The notes under the pieces were generated by a model that had not been told where the DNA came from, ran no database searches, and saw only the letters and a list, made by a program, of their open reading frames with translations. The translations under genes and the position numbers were made by a program. Below are positions 20,360-29,188 of a stretch of DNA of 64,000 bases, piece after piece. Numbering within the stretch: position 1 is the first letter of the stretch; the number at the start of each line of letters is the position of its first letter. Source of the stretch: Kordiimonas marina (GTDB lineage Bacteria > Pseudomonadota > Alphaproteobacteria > Sphingomonadales > Kordiimonadaceae); contig NZ_JAINDF010000001.1 in assembly GCF_023006325.1 (NCBI RefSeq), forward strand, positions 488,863 through 552,862. Direction: 5' to 3'.

Positions 20360-22627
20360 TTACAGGAAGCTATAGGGATCGATATCGACCTTGATCCGGA
20401 CGCCGGAGCCAACCTTGACGCCTGAAAGCCAGGAACGGATCACCGCCTGCGTCTTCACCCCCTTCTGGGCGTGCAGCAGCATCCTGAACCGGAACTGCCC
20501 CCGGAGACGCGCGAGCGGGGCTGGCGCCGGGCCGACGATATTCACCCCTTCAGCCATGGGCGCGGCGGCCGCAAGCTTGCGGCCAACCTCCAACACCGCC
20601 GCCATGTCGGGACCGGACAGGATAAGCGCGGCCAGCCTGCCGAACGGCGGCATATGGTGGCGCGCCCGCGCTTCCTTCTCCGCCGCCATGAAGGCGTCAC
20701 CGTCACCGGACAGAAGCGCTGCCACCACCGGATGCTCCGGTTCATAGGACTGGAGGTACACACGGCCCGGCTTATCGGCCCGGCCCGCCCGGCCCGCCAC
20801 CTGCACCATCTGCTGGTAGGTGCGTTCACCCGCGCGCAGGTCCCCGCCCCTCAGGCCAAGGTCGGCATCCACCACACCGACAAGCGTCAGGTTCGGGAAA
20901 TGGTAGCCCTTGGTGACGATCTGCGTGCCGATAACAATATCCAGATGGCCTGAAGCAATCTGCTGCACCATATGGGCCGTATCGCGCGCATGGATCATGG
21001 TGTCGCTGGTCATCACACCGAGCCGTGCGGTCGGGAACCGGTGAGAGACTTCCTCGAACAAGCGTTCGACCCCCGGCCCGCAGGCGACGAGGCTGTCTTC
21101 GGTCTTACAGGTGGGGCAAGCCGCCGGCACCGGTTCGACATGGCCGCACTGGTGACACTGAAGCTCCCGCCGGAAGCGGTGTTCGACAAGCCAGGTCGAA
21201 CAGCTGGGGCATTCGATACGGTGCCCGCAGGTGCGGCACAGCGTCAGCGGCGCATAACCCCGGCGGTTGAGAAACAGCATGGCCTGCTCCCCCGCCTTCA
21301 AGGTCTCCTCGATCTCCCGCACAAGGATCGGTGACAGCCATGTGCCGCGCTCGGGCGGCTCGGCGCGCAAGTCGATGGCTTTCATCTCCGGCAGCACAGC
21401 ATCGCCGTGGCGCTCGCGCAGCTTCAACAGCCGGTAGCGGCCTTCATCGGCATTGACCAGCGTCTCGAGGGACGGGGTCGCGCTTGCAAGCACCACTGGG
21501 CAATTCGCCAACTTGGCGCGGACGATCGCCATATCGCGGGCGTGGTACATCACCCCCTCTTCCTGCTTGAAGGACGGGTCGTGTTCCTCGTCGACCGTAA
21601 TGAAGGCCAGATGCTTGAACGGCAGGAACAGGGCCGAGCGCGCGCCGACCACCACACGGGCCTCCCCGCTTGCAACCGCACGCCAGGCGCGTCTGCGCTC
21701 CGCCTGGCCGATATCCGAATGCCACACAATTGGTTTGACGCCGAAGCGGGTCTCAAACCGGTCGAGCCACTGGCTGGTGAGCGCGATTTCCGGCACCAGC
21801 ACCAGGACCTGAGCATCCTTTTCCTTGAGGGCTTCCGCGAGCCCTTCGAAATAGACTTCGGTTTTGCCTGAGCCGGTGATGCCGTCCAGAAGGAAAGGCG
21901 CGAACCCGCCCTCCCACACCTGATTTCGGATCGCATCCGCCGCCACGGCCTGCTCACCGGACAGGGTCGGCCCCTTGAGGGTCGGGTCCGGCGCGGGGTA
22001 CGGCGCATCGGCTGAAATGTCGAGCGCTATCAGGGCTCCGGCTTTATCAAGCCCGCGCACCACCGCTTCCCCGACACCGGCCAGCTCCGCCGTCTCCGAG
22101 GCCGTGCGCGGTTTGCCGTCCGCGAGAAGCGTGAGCACCGCCTTGCGCGCAGGGGTGATCTTCAGGCCGTCCGGCACACCGGGCGCAGGTGTATAATGAC
22201 GGCGGACCGGCGCGGGCTTCAAGGAGGCGGGGCCACCCAGACACATGCGTAATACCGCCCCAGGTGCCGACAGCGTATAGGCCGCGACCCAATCGACGAA
22301 GCGGCGCAAATCCTCCCGCAAGGGCGGCGCGTCGACAAGGGCTTCTACCGGCTTAAGCTTTTGGATGGGCAGGCGTTTTCCGGTGCTTTTCCCGTCCCAG
22401 ACCACACCGGTGGCCGTCCGGCCTGAAAGCGGCACCTCAACCAGCATTCCCGGCACAAGCAAGCCCGCAAGATGGTCCGGCACCCGGTAGTCAAGCGCGC
22501 CGCCAAGCGGGAGCGGCAACAGAACGCTGACGCGGTCATCTGCCGTTTCCTCCGGGTCTTCAAAAAGCTGCTCTTGCACTGGGCCGTCCTTCTCACCGGG
22601 GGCAACCTGCTCCCTTGCCGCCACCAT
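20360..22627 (-). CDS. priA: Primosomal replication helicase PriA
   Basis: 3'-to-5' helicase that restarts stalled replication forks. From ATG 22627 (GGAG six bases upstream) it is 755 residues. Order: 3'-DNA-end-binding region with VLLPLPLGGALDYRVPDHL, helicase with Walker A GITGSGKTEVY and DEEH-box VDEEHD, and the zinc-binding cluster CRTCGHRIECPSCS ... CHQCGHVEPVPAACPTC. Then come helicase motifs VIGTQIVTKGYHFPNLTLVGVVDAD (in parts) and QVAGRAGR. TTG 22678 and ATG 22666 are alternative starts with poorer ribosome sites. The priA-atpH neighbourhood is common in this class. Confidence 0.94.
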   Translation of the reverse strand: MVAAREQVAPGEKDGPVQEQLFEDPEETADDRVSVLLPLPLGGALDYRVPDHLAGLLVPGMLVEVPLSGRTATGVVWDGKSTGKRLPIQKLKPVEALVDAPPLREDLRRFVDWVAAYTLSAPGAVLRMCLGGPASLKPAPVRRHYTPAPGVPDGLKITPARKAVLTLLADGKPRTASETAELAGVGEAVVRGLDKAGALIALDISADAPYPAPDPTLKGPTLSGEQAVAADAIRNQVWEGGFAPFLLDGITGSGKTEVYFEGLAEALKEKDAQVLVLVPEIALTSQWLDRFETRFGVKPIVWHSDIGQAERRRAWRAVASGEARVVVGARSALFLPFKHLAFITVDEEHDPSFKQEEGVMYHARDMAIVRAKLANCPVVLASATPSLETLVNADEGRYRLLKLRERHGDAVLPEMKAIDLRAEPPERGTWLSPILVREIEETLKAGEQAMLFLNRRGYAPLTLCRTCGHRIECPSCSTWLVEHRFRRELQCHQCGHVEPVPAACPTCKTEDSLVACGPGVERLFEEVSHRFPTARLGVMTSDTMIHARDTAHMVQQIASGHLDIVIGTQIVTKGYHFPNLTLVGVVDADLGLRGGDLRAGERTYQQMVQVAGRAGRADKPGRVYLQSYEPEHPVVAALLSGDGDAFMAAEKEARARHHMPPFGRLAALILSGPDMAAVLEVGRKLAAAAPMAEGVNIVGPAPAPLARLRGQFRFRMLLHAQKGVKTQAVIRSWLSGVKVGSGVRIKVDIDPYSFL

Positions 22628-22683
22628 AGGCAACTCCGCTCGGGCGGGCAATCGCCACCACCCCATTCCGGCAACCAAATATT

Positions 22684-22720
22684 AATAAGCTTAGCTTATG
22701 ATATCTCTTGCTTATCATTT
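22684..22720. promoter_or_regulatory. Inverted-repeat array, candidate MarR operator
   Basis: A perfect 15-base palindrome ATAAGCTTAGCTTAT (22685-22699) is followed by a second inverted repeat, ATGATA (22698-22703) with TATCAT (22713-22718). GCTTAT recurs at 22694 and 22710. The array lies in the divergent gap between priA and the MarR gene, 25 to 60 bases before the MarR start. MarR-family repressors typically bind such palindromes in their own promoters. Confidence 0.55.
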
Positions 22721-22743
22721 TATGAGGGCGTAAGAGCAACCCC

Positions 22744-23196
22744 ATGAACGAGAAACAGGAAGTCCACAGGTCGTTCGTCTTCCAGGTCAGCGACATTGTC
22801 CGCCTTGTGCGGCAGAATTTTTCGCAGGAAGACGGCGTCGACATCACCCGGTCCCAGGCCCGGGTGCTCATCTCCGTATGGCGAAACCCGGGCATCAGCC
22901 AGCAGGCGCTGGCGGGGCGGCTCGAAATCGCCACCATGTCGGTGTGTCGGCTTGTCGATGCCCTTGAAGGCAAAGGCATGCTGGAACGCCGCACGGATGA
23001 CGCCGACCGCAGGGTGCGGCGCCTGTTTGTCACAGAGAAAACGGAACCTTTCATCGAGAAGGTATTGGCGCGGATCGAAGCCATCTCCGATGACTTCCTC
23101 GCGCCCCTCTCCACCGGTGAAAGACAAACGCTCGAAAACCTGCTCGGTCGTATCCTGAGCCACGCAAGCAGCAAACGCACGGGGACAGATCAATGA
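22744..23196 (+). CDS. MarR-family transcriptional regulator
   Basis: A 150-residue winged-helix repressor. The recognition-helix region reads ITRSQARVLISVWRNPGISQQALAGRLEIATMSVCRLVDALEGKGMLERR (in parts), then the wing TDDADRRVRRLFVTEKTEP. It is first in a three-gene operon; its TGA overlaps the ATG of the HlyD-type gene (ATGA). Together with the upstream palindromes this suggests an autorepressed, effector-inducible efflux operon similar in logic to mprA-emrAB. The ligand is unknown. Confidence 0.93.
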   Translation: MNEKQEVHRSFVFQVSDIVRLVRQNFSQEDGVDITRSQARVLISVWRNPGISQQALAGRLEIATMSVCRLVDALEGKGMLERRTDDADRRVRRLFVTEKTEPFIEKVLARIEAISDDFLAPLSTGERQTLENLLGRILSHASSKRTGTDQ

Positions 23197-24224
23197 AACG
23201 CCTGCTTCTTTATGTCAGCGTTCCGGCGCTTATCATCATTGGGGTCATCACCGTCTTCCTGCATGGCGGCCGTCTTGTCAGCACTGACAATGCCTATGTA
23301 CGCACCGGCATCGTGACCGGGGCCGCCCGGTCATCGGGCGAAATTGTCGGCGTCTTCGTGAAGCGGAACCAGCATATCAAGGCGGGGGAGCTGATCGCAC
23401 AGCTGGATGACACCGAAGCCAAAACCAAGCTTCTGGAAGCCAAGGCCGGCCTTGCCACCGCGCGCCATATTGTCGCCGCCATCAAGGTCAACTACCGCAA
23501 GAGCGTGGCCGCGGTGAACAAGGCCAAGGAAAAGCTGGCCTATGAAAAGCTCGAACTCCACCGCGCCCAAGAGCTGGTCAAAAACCACAATGTCTCCGAA
23601 TCGACGCTGGATGAACACAGCCACCTGGTGGAGGAAGCCAAGCACGACATTGATGTGCTGCAGCAAGCCGCCGACATGGCACTGACCCAGCTGGACGGCA
23701 ACCCCGACCTGCCTGCCGACCGCCACCCGATGGTGCTGAAAGCCCTTGCCACACTGGAAACCGCCAAGGTCATGTTGGAACACCGGCAGGTGCGGGCGCT
23801 GACCGCGGGCACCATCACCCATATCGACCTTCATCCCGGTGAATATGTCACCGTCGGCGCGCCCATCTTCGGCATGACGGTGGACAGCGACCTGCGCGTC
23901 GAGGCCAACCTCAAGGAAACCGACCTCACCTATGTCCGCGTCGGCCAGAAGGTCGATGTCTATGTCGACGCCCTGCCCGGCCAGGTCTTCAAGGCGACCG
24001 TAACGTCGATCGACCCGGCAACCGGGGCTGAGTTCGCGGTCCTGCCGGCGCAGAACGCCACCGGCAACTGGGTGAAGATTACCCAGCGGGTGCCGGTTCA
24101 AATTCACTTCACCAAGGGGCAGGATGTCAGCCGTCTGCGCTCAGGCCTCAGCGTCGAGGTGGATATAGACACCCACCACAAACGCACGGTCAAAGACCTT
24201 GAAGAACTGATCCACTTCAAATGA
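23193..24224 (+). CDS. HlyD/EmrA-type membrane-fusion protein
   Basis: Periplasmic adaptor of a tripartite efflux system, anchored by an N-terminal helix at about 5-24 (LYVSVPALIIIGVITVFLHG). Features along the 343 residues: VSTDNAYVRTGIVTGAARSSGEIVGVFVKRNQHIKAGELIAQLDD (in parts), the lipoyl half-motif, a coiled-coil hairpin at about 75-190, and the second lipoyl/barrel part VRALTAGTITHIDLHPGEYVTVG and EANLKETDLTYVRVGQKVDVYVDALPG. It overlaps both neighbours by ATGA. The partner is the DHA2 permease downstream. No outer-membrane channel gene adjoins. Confidence 0.92.
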   Translation: MKRLLLYVSVPALIIIGVITVFLHGGRLVSTDNAYVRTGIVTGAARSSGEIVGVFVKRNQHIKAGELIAQLDDTEAKTKLLEAKAGLATARHIVAAIKVNYRKSVAAVNKAKEKLAYEKLELHRAQELVKNHNVSESTLDEHSHLVEEAKHDIDVLQQAADMALTQLDGNPDLPADRHPMVLKALATLETAKVMLEHRQVRALTAGTITHIDLHPGEYVTVGAPIFGMTVDSDLRVEANLKETDLTYVRVGQKVDVYVDALPGQVFKATVTSIDPATGAEFAVLPAQNATGNWVKITQRVPVQIHFTKGQDVSRLRSGLSVEVDIDTHHKRTVKDLEELIHFK

Positions 24225-25795
24225 GCGACGCTGCCGAACAGCAACAGGCTCCAGCGCCCGAAGACTCCCCGGATGACATTGCCATCCATCGGGGCGGCCT
24301 TGTCCTCTGCCTGATGCTGGCGGTTTCGCTCCACACCATCGACGCCACCATCGTCAATGTCTCGCTGCCGCACATGCAGGGCACGCTGCAGGCGACGTTC
24401 GATCAGATCACCTGGATCGTGACCACCTATATCATGGCCGCCGTGGTGCTGACCCCTCTTGTGGGCTGGGCCGCCAGCCGCTTCGGCGTCAAGAAACTGC
24501 TGACGCTGGCGATCATCCTCTTCACCCTCTCCTCGGTGATGTGCGGGCTGTCGATGACGCTGGAAACCATGCTGGCCGCGCGGCTGCTGCAGGGGGCGTC
24601 CGGCGCGCCCTTGATCCCGCTCGCGATCGCCACGCTCAACCGGCTGTCCTCCGGCCCCGCGGAACGCGCGCGGCTAATGGCGATCTTCGGCCTCGGCATC
24701 ATGGCCGGGCCCGTGCTCGGCCCATCGCTGGGCGGCTACATCACCGAGATATCCACCTGGCGCTGGATCTTTTTCATCAATGTCCCCGTGGGGACGCTGG
24801 CGGTTGTCGGCATCACGCTGACCATGAAAGCGGGCAAACGCATCCCCGGGCACAAGCTCAACATCTTCGGCTTCCTGAGCCTCGCGGTCGCCATCGCCTG
24901 CCTCCAGCTCGTGCTCGACCAGGGCGAATCGGAAGACTGGTTCGAAAGCGGCGAGATCATCGCCTATGCCCTCACCTGCGTCGGCGCCTTCTGGATCTTC
25001 CTGATCAACAGCATGACCAGCGCACGCCCCTTCCTGCCTGGCGCTTTGTTTCGGGACCGTAACTTTCTTATCGGCATGACGCTGATCCTGATTGCGGCCG
25101 GCGGCATGACCGCCTCCGTCGTGCTGCAGCCGCCGATGATGCAGCAGATCATGCGCTACCCCGTCCTCAACACCGGCTTCCTGTTGATCCCGCGCGGGGT
25201 GGGCATGATGGCCGGCATGATGCTGACCCCACGGCTGATCCACCGGTTCGACCCGCGCATCCTGCTTGGCTTGGGCGGCGCGCTCATGGTCGCGGGGATT
25301 TCGCCCTTCATCTTCCTGACTGCGGACACACCGGCCCTGGCCCTGGCGATCCCGCCCATCTTCCATGGCTTCGGGATCGGCATCACCTTCGTAATGGCCT
25401 CCACCATCGCCTATGCGACCATCCCCAGCGAGCTGCAGGTGGTGGCCTCGTCGGTCTATTCGCTGGTGCGCGGCATCGGGCAATCCATTTCGATTTCGGT
25501 GGTTGTGGCCTTCGTGACCCGCATGACCCAGATCAACCATGCCGAGCTCGCGGCCCGCATCACGCCGTTCAGAAGCTTCATCGCACCCGGCTCCCCGTTC
25601 GCGGACCCGGTCCTGTCCACCAAGAAGCTGGCGCTCGCCAATATGGTGGTGGCACGTGAAGGCGCGATGATCGCCTATAACGACGGCTATGTGCTGCTGG
25701 CCTGTATGGCGATGGCCGCGTTCCTCACCGCCTTCCTCGTCAAACCCAAGGTCGGCGGGCTCGGTGGCAAACAGGACGTTCCCCACGACGCCTGA
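24221..25795 (+). CDS. DHA2-family (EmrB/QacA-type) MFS drug transporter
   Basis: Proton-driven exporter of 524 residues with about 14 transmembrane helices. Signature features: LHTIDATIVNVSLPHMQGTLQATFDQITWIVTTY (motif D1 region), AASRFGVKKLL (motif A), ARLLQGASGAPLIPL (motif B) and GPVLGPSLGGYITEISTWRWIFFINVPVG (motif C and the 14-helix family signature). It forms a tripartite system with the preceding adaptor and is probably controlled by MarR. The 3' end carries a 13-base direct duplication, ACGCCTGAGACAG, spanning the stop codon. Confidence 0.93.
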   Translation: MSDAAEQQQAPAPEDSPDDIAIHRGGLVLCLMLAVSLHTIDATIVNVSLPHMQGTLQATFDQITWIVTTYIMAAVVLTPLVGWAASRFGVKKLLTLAIILFTLSSVMCGLSMTLETMLAARLLQGASGAPLIPLAIATLNRLSSGPAERARLMAIFGLGIMAGPVLGPSLGGYITEISTWRWIFFINVPVGTLAVVGITLTMKAGKRIPGHKLNIFGFLSLAVAIACLQLVLDQGESEDWFESGEIIAYALTCVGAFWIFLINSMTSARPFLPGALFRDRNFLIGMTLILIAAGGMTASVVLQPPMMQQIMRYPVLNTGFLLIPRGVGMMAGMMLTPRLIHRFDPRILLGLGGALMVAGISPFIFLTADTPALALAIPPIFHGFGIGITFVMASTIAYATIPSELQVVASSVYSLVRGIGQSISISVVVAFVTRMTQINHAELAARITPFRSFIAPGSPFADPVLSTKKLALANMVVAREGAMIAYNDGYVLLACMAMAAFLTAFLVKPKVGGLGGKQDVPHDA

Positions 25796-25987
25796 GACAG
25801 AACGCCTGAGACAGGGCGGCGGGCGCATGATGCTTGCTTTTCAGGCCGATCTTTATTAGGCAGGCGCGGAAATCCGTATTAAAGTGCCGCCATGCGCCCC
25901 TTGAGGGCATCAAACGCATTCGGCACAGACACGAACGGCCGCCATAGACGCCATACGGCCCAAGGCGCCCCAAGGAGCCCAAGACCC

Positions 25988-26641
25988 ATGAAGTTCTTCC
26001 TCGACACCGCCAACATCGATGAAATCCGTGAAGCCAACGCCACGGGCCTTCTGGACGGTGTGACCACCAACCCGTCGCTGATCAAGAAAGCCGGCCGTGA
26101 ATTCTTCGAAGTCATCGCCGAGATCGCCAAGGAAGTGGACGGCCCGGTTTCCGCCGAGACGGTGGCCCACGACCATGAGACCATGCTGAAGGAAGGCCTC
26201 AAGTGCGCCAAGATCGCCGACAACATCGCCGTCAAGGTACCGCTGACGATCGAAGGCCTCAAAACCTGTAAGGCCCTGCGCGCCGAAGGCATCATGGTGA
26301 ACGTAACGCTTTGCTTCAGCGCCAACCAGGCGCTTCTGGCTGCGAAGGCCGGCGCAAGCTTCATCTCGCCGTTCGTCGGCCGTCATGACGATGTCGGCTT
26401 CAACGGCATGGAGCTGATCGAAGACATCCGCACCATCTATGACAACTATGCCTTCGACACCGAAATCCTGGTTGCCAGCGTCCGCCACCCCACGCACGTG
26501 CTCGAATCGGCCCGCATCGGCGCCGATGTCGCCACCTTCCCGATCGACGTGATGAAGAAGCTGTTCAACCACCCGCTGACCGCGAACGGCCTTGCCGCCT
26601 TCGACAAGGACTGGGCGGCCACCGGCTTCTCGATCCTCTAA
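25988..26641 (+). CDS. fsa: Transaldolase, FSA/TalC-type
   Basis: Pentose-phosphate pathway enzyme of the small (about 220-residue) transaldolase family, 217 residues here. [17 protein letters not shown] opens it, followed by [16 protein letters not shown], the Schiff-base lysine in NIAVKVPLT (about residue 85), [31 protein letters not shown] and [12 protein letters not shown]. Start at 25988 chosen by AAGGAG and the family N terminus. It ends at a strong terminator. An upstream frame extension to 25892 has no family support. Confidence 0.95.
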   Translation: MKFFLDTANIDEIREANATGLLDGVTTNPSLIKKAGREFFEVIAEIAKEVDGPVSAETVAHDHETMLKEGLKCAKIADNIAVKVPLTIEGLKTCKALRAEGIMVNVTLCFSANQALLAAKAGASFISPFVGRHDDVGFNGMELIEDIRTIYDNYAFDTEILVASVRHPTHVLESARIGADVATFPIDVMKKLFNHPLTANGLAAFDKDWAATGFSIL

Positions 26642-26655
26642 GGACCTCAAGATAA

Positions 26656-26685
26656 GGGCGCCGGATACCAACCGGCGCCCTTTTT
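26656..26685 (+). terminator. Strong terminator after transaldolase
   Basis: GGGCGCCGG pairs perfectly with CCGGCGCCC around a 7-base loop, followed by TTTTT. The next gene's ATG begins only 8 bases after the T-run. Confidence 0.9.
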
Positions 26686-26692
26686 GCCTCTT

Positions 26693-27355
26693 ATGCCCCA
26701 CGCTCTTGAAACACTCAGAACCCACACTCCCTGGCCGGACACCGAAGGTGTGCGAGCGTGGGACTATACGCTCGGCGGCGGCGGGCGGGAGCTGGTCGAT
26801 GAGATCATCCTCACCGGCAAGCCCAAGGTCATGCTGGAGATCGGCTGCTTCCTGTGTGCGTCCGCCAAACGCTGGCTGAGCCTGGACCCAGACCTGACGG
26901 TCGTCGGTATCGACCCATGGGACGATGGGCTGATTGAGCAGTGCAAGCGCTATGTCGGCCGCCCGGGCCTGACCCGCGCCTACCCGGACATGGAAACGCA
27001 GGAACAGTTCGCGCGCGACATTGAAACCCAGGGCCCGTTCCTGACAGCGCTTGCGAACCTCAAGGGTTTCGAGGACCGCTTCATTCCGGTCCGCGCCTAT
27101 TCACCCGACGTCCTGCCTGCGCTCAAGGACGCGGGGCTGGAGCCCGAGCTCATCTATATCGATGCGACCAAAAAGGCTGATGACCTGGAAGTCAGCCACG
27201 CGCTATGGCCAAATGCCCGCATCACCGGGGACGACTGGCACTGGGCCCGCACCAAGGGCTACCCCATGCGCAGGACCGTGAATGATTTCGCGGACAAACA
27301 CGGCTTCACCGTCACCGCCGACCACGCCACGTGGGTGTTAACCCCGGCAAAATAA
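26693..27355 (+). CDS. Class I SAM-dependent methyltransferase-like protein
   Basis: A 220-residue Rossmann-fold protein. The SAM motif I is VMLEIGCFLCASAKRWL near 45-60, with VVGIDPWDD as motif II and LEPELIYIDATKKADDLEVSHALW as the acidic post-motif, ending in TGDDWHWARTKGYPMRRTVNDFA. It resembles enzymes of the Methyltransf_24 type. The substrate is unknown; such proteins often act in glycan or natural-product decoration. Its ATG directly follows the transaldolase terminator and has no Shine-Dalgarno, so translation may rely on read-through or a leaderless transcript. A downstream GTG at 26750 is the other possible start. Confidence 0.78.
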   Translation: MPHALETLRTHTPWPDTEGVRAWDYTLGGGGRELVDEIILTGKPKVMLEIGCFLCASAKRWLSLDPDLTVVGIDPWDDGLIEQCKRYVGRPGLTRAYPDMETQEQFARDIETQGPFLTALANLKGFEDRFIPVRAYSPDVLPALKDAGLEPELIYIDATKKADDLEVSHALWPNARITGDDWHWARTKGYPMRRTVNDFADKHGFTVTADHATWVLTPAK

Positions 27356-27380
27356 AAGGCGGGTCCCTGCCCGCCTTTTT
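27354..27380. terminator. Bidirectional terminator between convergent genes
   Basis: AAAAGGCGGG pairs with CCCGCCTTTT around TCCCTG. It overlaps the stop codon of the methyltransferase gene and precedes the purK 3' end on the other strand. Confidence 0.88.
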
Positions 27381-27400
27381 ACTCGGTATCTAATACTGCC

Positions 27401-28480
27401 TCAGTCCTCGTCGGCGTTGACCCAGGTCACGTGGCCCATCTTGCGGCCCGGGCGCGGGTCCTGCTTGCCATAATGATGATAATGCGCCTTGGGGTCCGCG
27501 AGATATTTGTCGAACTCGAGGATTTCCTTGCCCAGCAGGTTTTTCATATGAACACGGCCGCGGGCATCGGTGGGGCCGAGCGGCAGGTCGCAGATGGCAC
27601 GGATATGCTGCTCGAACTGGCTGGTTTCAGCGCCTTCGATGGTCCAGTGGCCGGAGTTGTGAACTCGCGGGGCGATTTCGTTGACGATAATCTCGCCCGC
27701 GCCGTCGTTGACGAACATCTCTACCCCCATCACCCCGACATATTCGAGCGAATTGGCGATACGGGTTGCCATGACCTTGGCCTTGGCCTCCACCATGTCG
27801 TTGATCTGCGCCGGAACGTCGGTGGTATCCAGAACATGGTTGCTGTGGACATTTTCCCCGACAGGGAAAGCCGCGACATCGCCGGAGGCCGAGCGCGCGA
27901 CAACGACGCTGATTTCACGGTCGAAATTCACGAAGCCTTCAAGGATTGCAGGCGCACCGCCCGTGACATCGAGAACCTTGTCGATATCCGCCCGGTTCTT
28001 GATCATGACCTGGCCCTTGCCGTCATAGCCGAAGCGCCGGGTTTTGGCGACGGCCGGGCGGCCGATTTTCTTGATCGCTTCCTGGAGTTCCGCCTCGCTT
28101 TCAAACGCGACGTAAGGGGCGGTCTTGACACCACTTTCAGTCAGGAAGTCTTTTTCATGAAGCCTGTCCTGCGAAACCTGGAGCGCCCGGGCACCCGGCC
28201 GCAGGAGCGTTTCACGGCTGACAATCTCGGCGGTCAGCGCCGGGACGTTTTCAAACTCATACGTCGCCACATCGACCGACTGCGCGAAAGCTGTCAGCGC
28301 TTTTTCGTCGCTATAGTCGGCGATGGTCACATCATGGGCGACCTGGAAAGCCGGGCTGCGCTCGTCCGGGCAGAAAATATGGCAGCGGTAGCCGAGGTTG
28401 GCTGCCGCCAGCGCCAGCATACGGCCAAGCTGGCCCCCGCCCATGATACCGATGGTGCTGCCTGGGTTGATACGGGTCAT
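27401..28480 (-). CDS. purK: N5-carboxyaminoimidazole ribonucleotide synthase
   Basis: ATP-grasp enzyme of purine synthesis converting AIR, bicarbonate and ATP to N5-CAIR. The 359 residues begin GSTIGIMGGGQLGRMLALAA and include the central ATP-grasp KTRRFGYDGKGQ, AILEGFVNFDREISVVVARS and NEIAPRVHNSGHWTIEGAETSQFEQH (in parts). It is 12 bases behind purE, the canonical purEK pair. It ends in the shared terminator with the upstream methyltransferase. Confidence 0.96.
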   Translation of the reverse strand: MTRINPGSTIGIMGGGQLGRMLALAAANLGYRCHIFCPDERSPAFQVAHDVTIADYSDEKALTAFAQSVDVATYEFENVPALTAEIVSRETLLRPGARALQVSQDRLHEKDFLTESGVKTAPYVAFESEAELQEAIKKIGRPAVAKTRRFGYDGKGQVMIKNRADIDKVLDVTGGAPAILEGFVNFDREISVVVARSASGDVAAFPVGENVHSNHVLDTTDVPAQINDMVEAKAKVMATRIANSLEYVGVMGVEMFVNDGAGEIIVNEIAPRVHNSGHWTIEGAETSQFEQHIRAICDLPLGPTDARGRVHMKNLLGKEILEFDKYLADPKAHYHHYGKQDPRPGRKMGHVTWVNADED

Positions 28481-28492
28481 GATAAGAGATCC

Positions 28493-29002
28493 TTACGCTT
28501 CGTCGACCGGAACATCGGCGACACTGGCGGTCTGTTCTTCGCGCCAGGCATCGAGCCTGTCCGCGAGCGCGTCATCCATGAGGGCAAGCACTTCGGCTGC
28601 CAGAAGCCCGGCATTCTTGGCGCCGGCCTTGCCGATCGCCAGCGTGCCCACCGGCACACCGCCCGGCATCTGAACGATGGAAAGCAGGCTGTCTTTCCCG
28701 GAAAGCATGCTGGACTGGACAGGCACCCCGAAAACCGGCAGCGGCGTCATGGACGCGGCCATACCCGGAAGGTGCGCCGCGCCGCCTGCGCCTGCAATGA
28801 TGACCTTGAGCCCCCGCCCCTTGGCGGATTTGGCATAGTCGTAAAGCCGGTCCGGCGTCCTGTGGGCCGAAACGATCTTTGCTTCATAAGCGACACCGAG
28901 GGTGTCCAAAATGTCTGCCGCGAGCTTCATCGTCGGCCAGTCGGATTGACTGCCCATGATGATGCCAACAAGAGGAGCGGAACTTTTCATGGAATGGGCC
29001 AT
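28493..29002 (-). CDS. purE: N5-carboxyaminoimidazole ribonucleotide mutase
   Basis: Converts N5-CAIR to CAIR. The 169-residue class I PurE shows [34 protein letters not shown] with the catalytic histidine, [16 protein letters not shown] and the [22 protein letters not shown] region (in parts). The start could be 29002 or the ATG at 28990; both have imperfectly spaced ribosome sites. First gene of the purEK unit. Confidence 0.95.
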   Translation of the reverse strand: MAHSMKSSAPLVGIIMGSQSDWPTMKLAADILDTLGVAYEAKIVSAHRTPDRLYDYAKSAKGRGLKVIIAGAGGAAHLPGMAASMTPLPVFGVPVQSSMLSGKDSLLSIVQMPGGVPVGTLAIGKAGAKNAGLLAAEVLALMDDALADRLDAWREEQTASVADVPVDEA

Positions 29003-29188
29003 CCTTTTCCGTCATAAAATCCGGCAAAGCTGGCGTCTCTTTACCGGCGGAGCGCGCATTATAGGCACGCGCATTCTGAATGCAAGGTTGCGATAAACGC
29101 ATAAAATGCTTACCAGCCTTGCATGACGATTCGGAAAGACGTCATAATGGCTTAGATGTAGCGCGCTGGAAGGGTGACAGGCGAAAGC

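Noticed and set aside
20065-20394. 109-codon plus-strand frame in the priA-atpH gap
   Set aside because: Overlaps the priA 3' end, has a proline/arginine-rich composition without domain character and no good ribosome site. It is more likely a chance frame.
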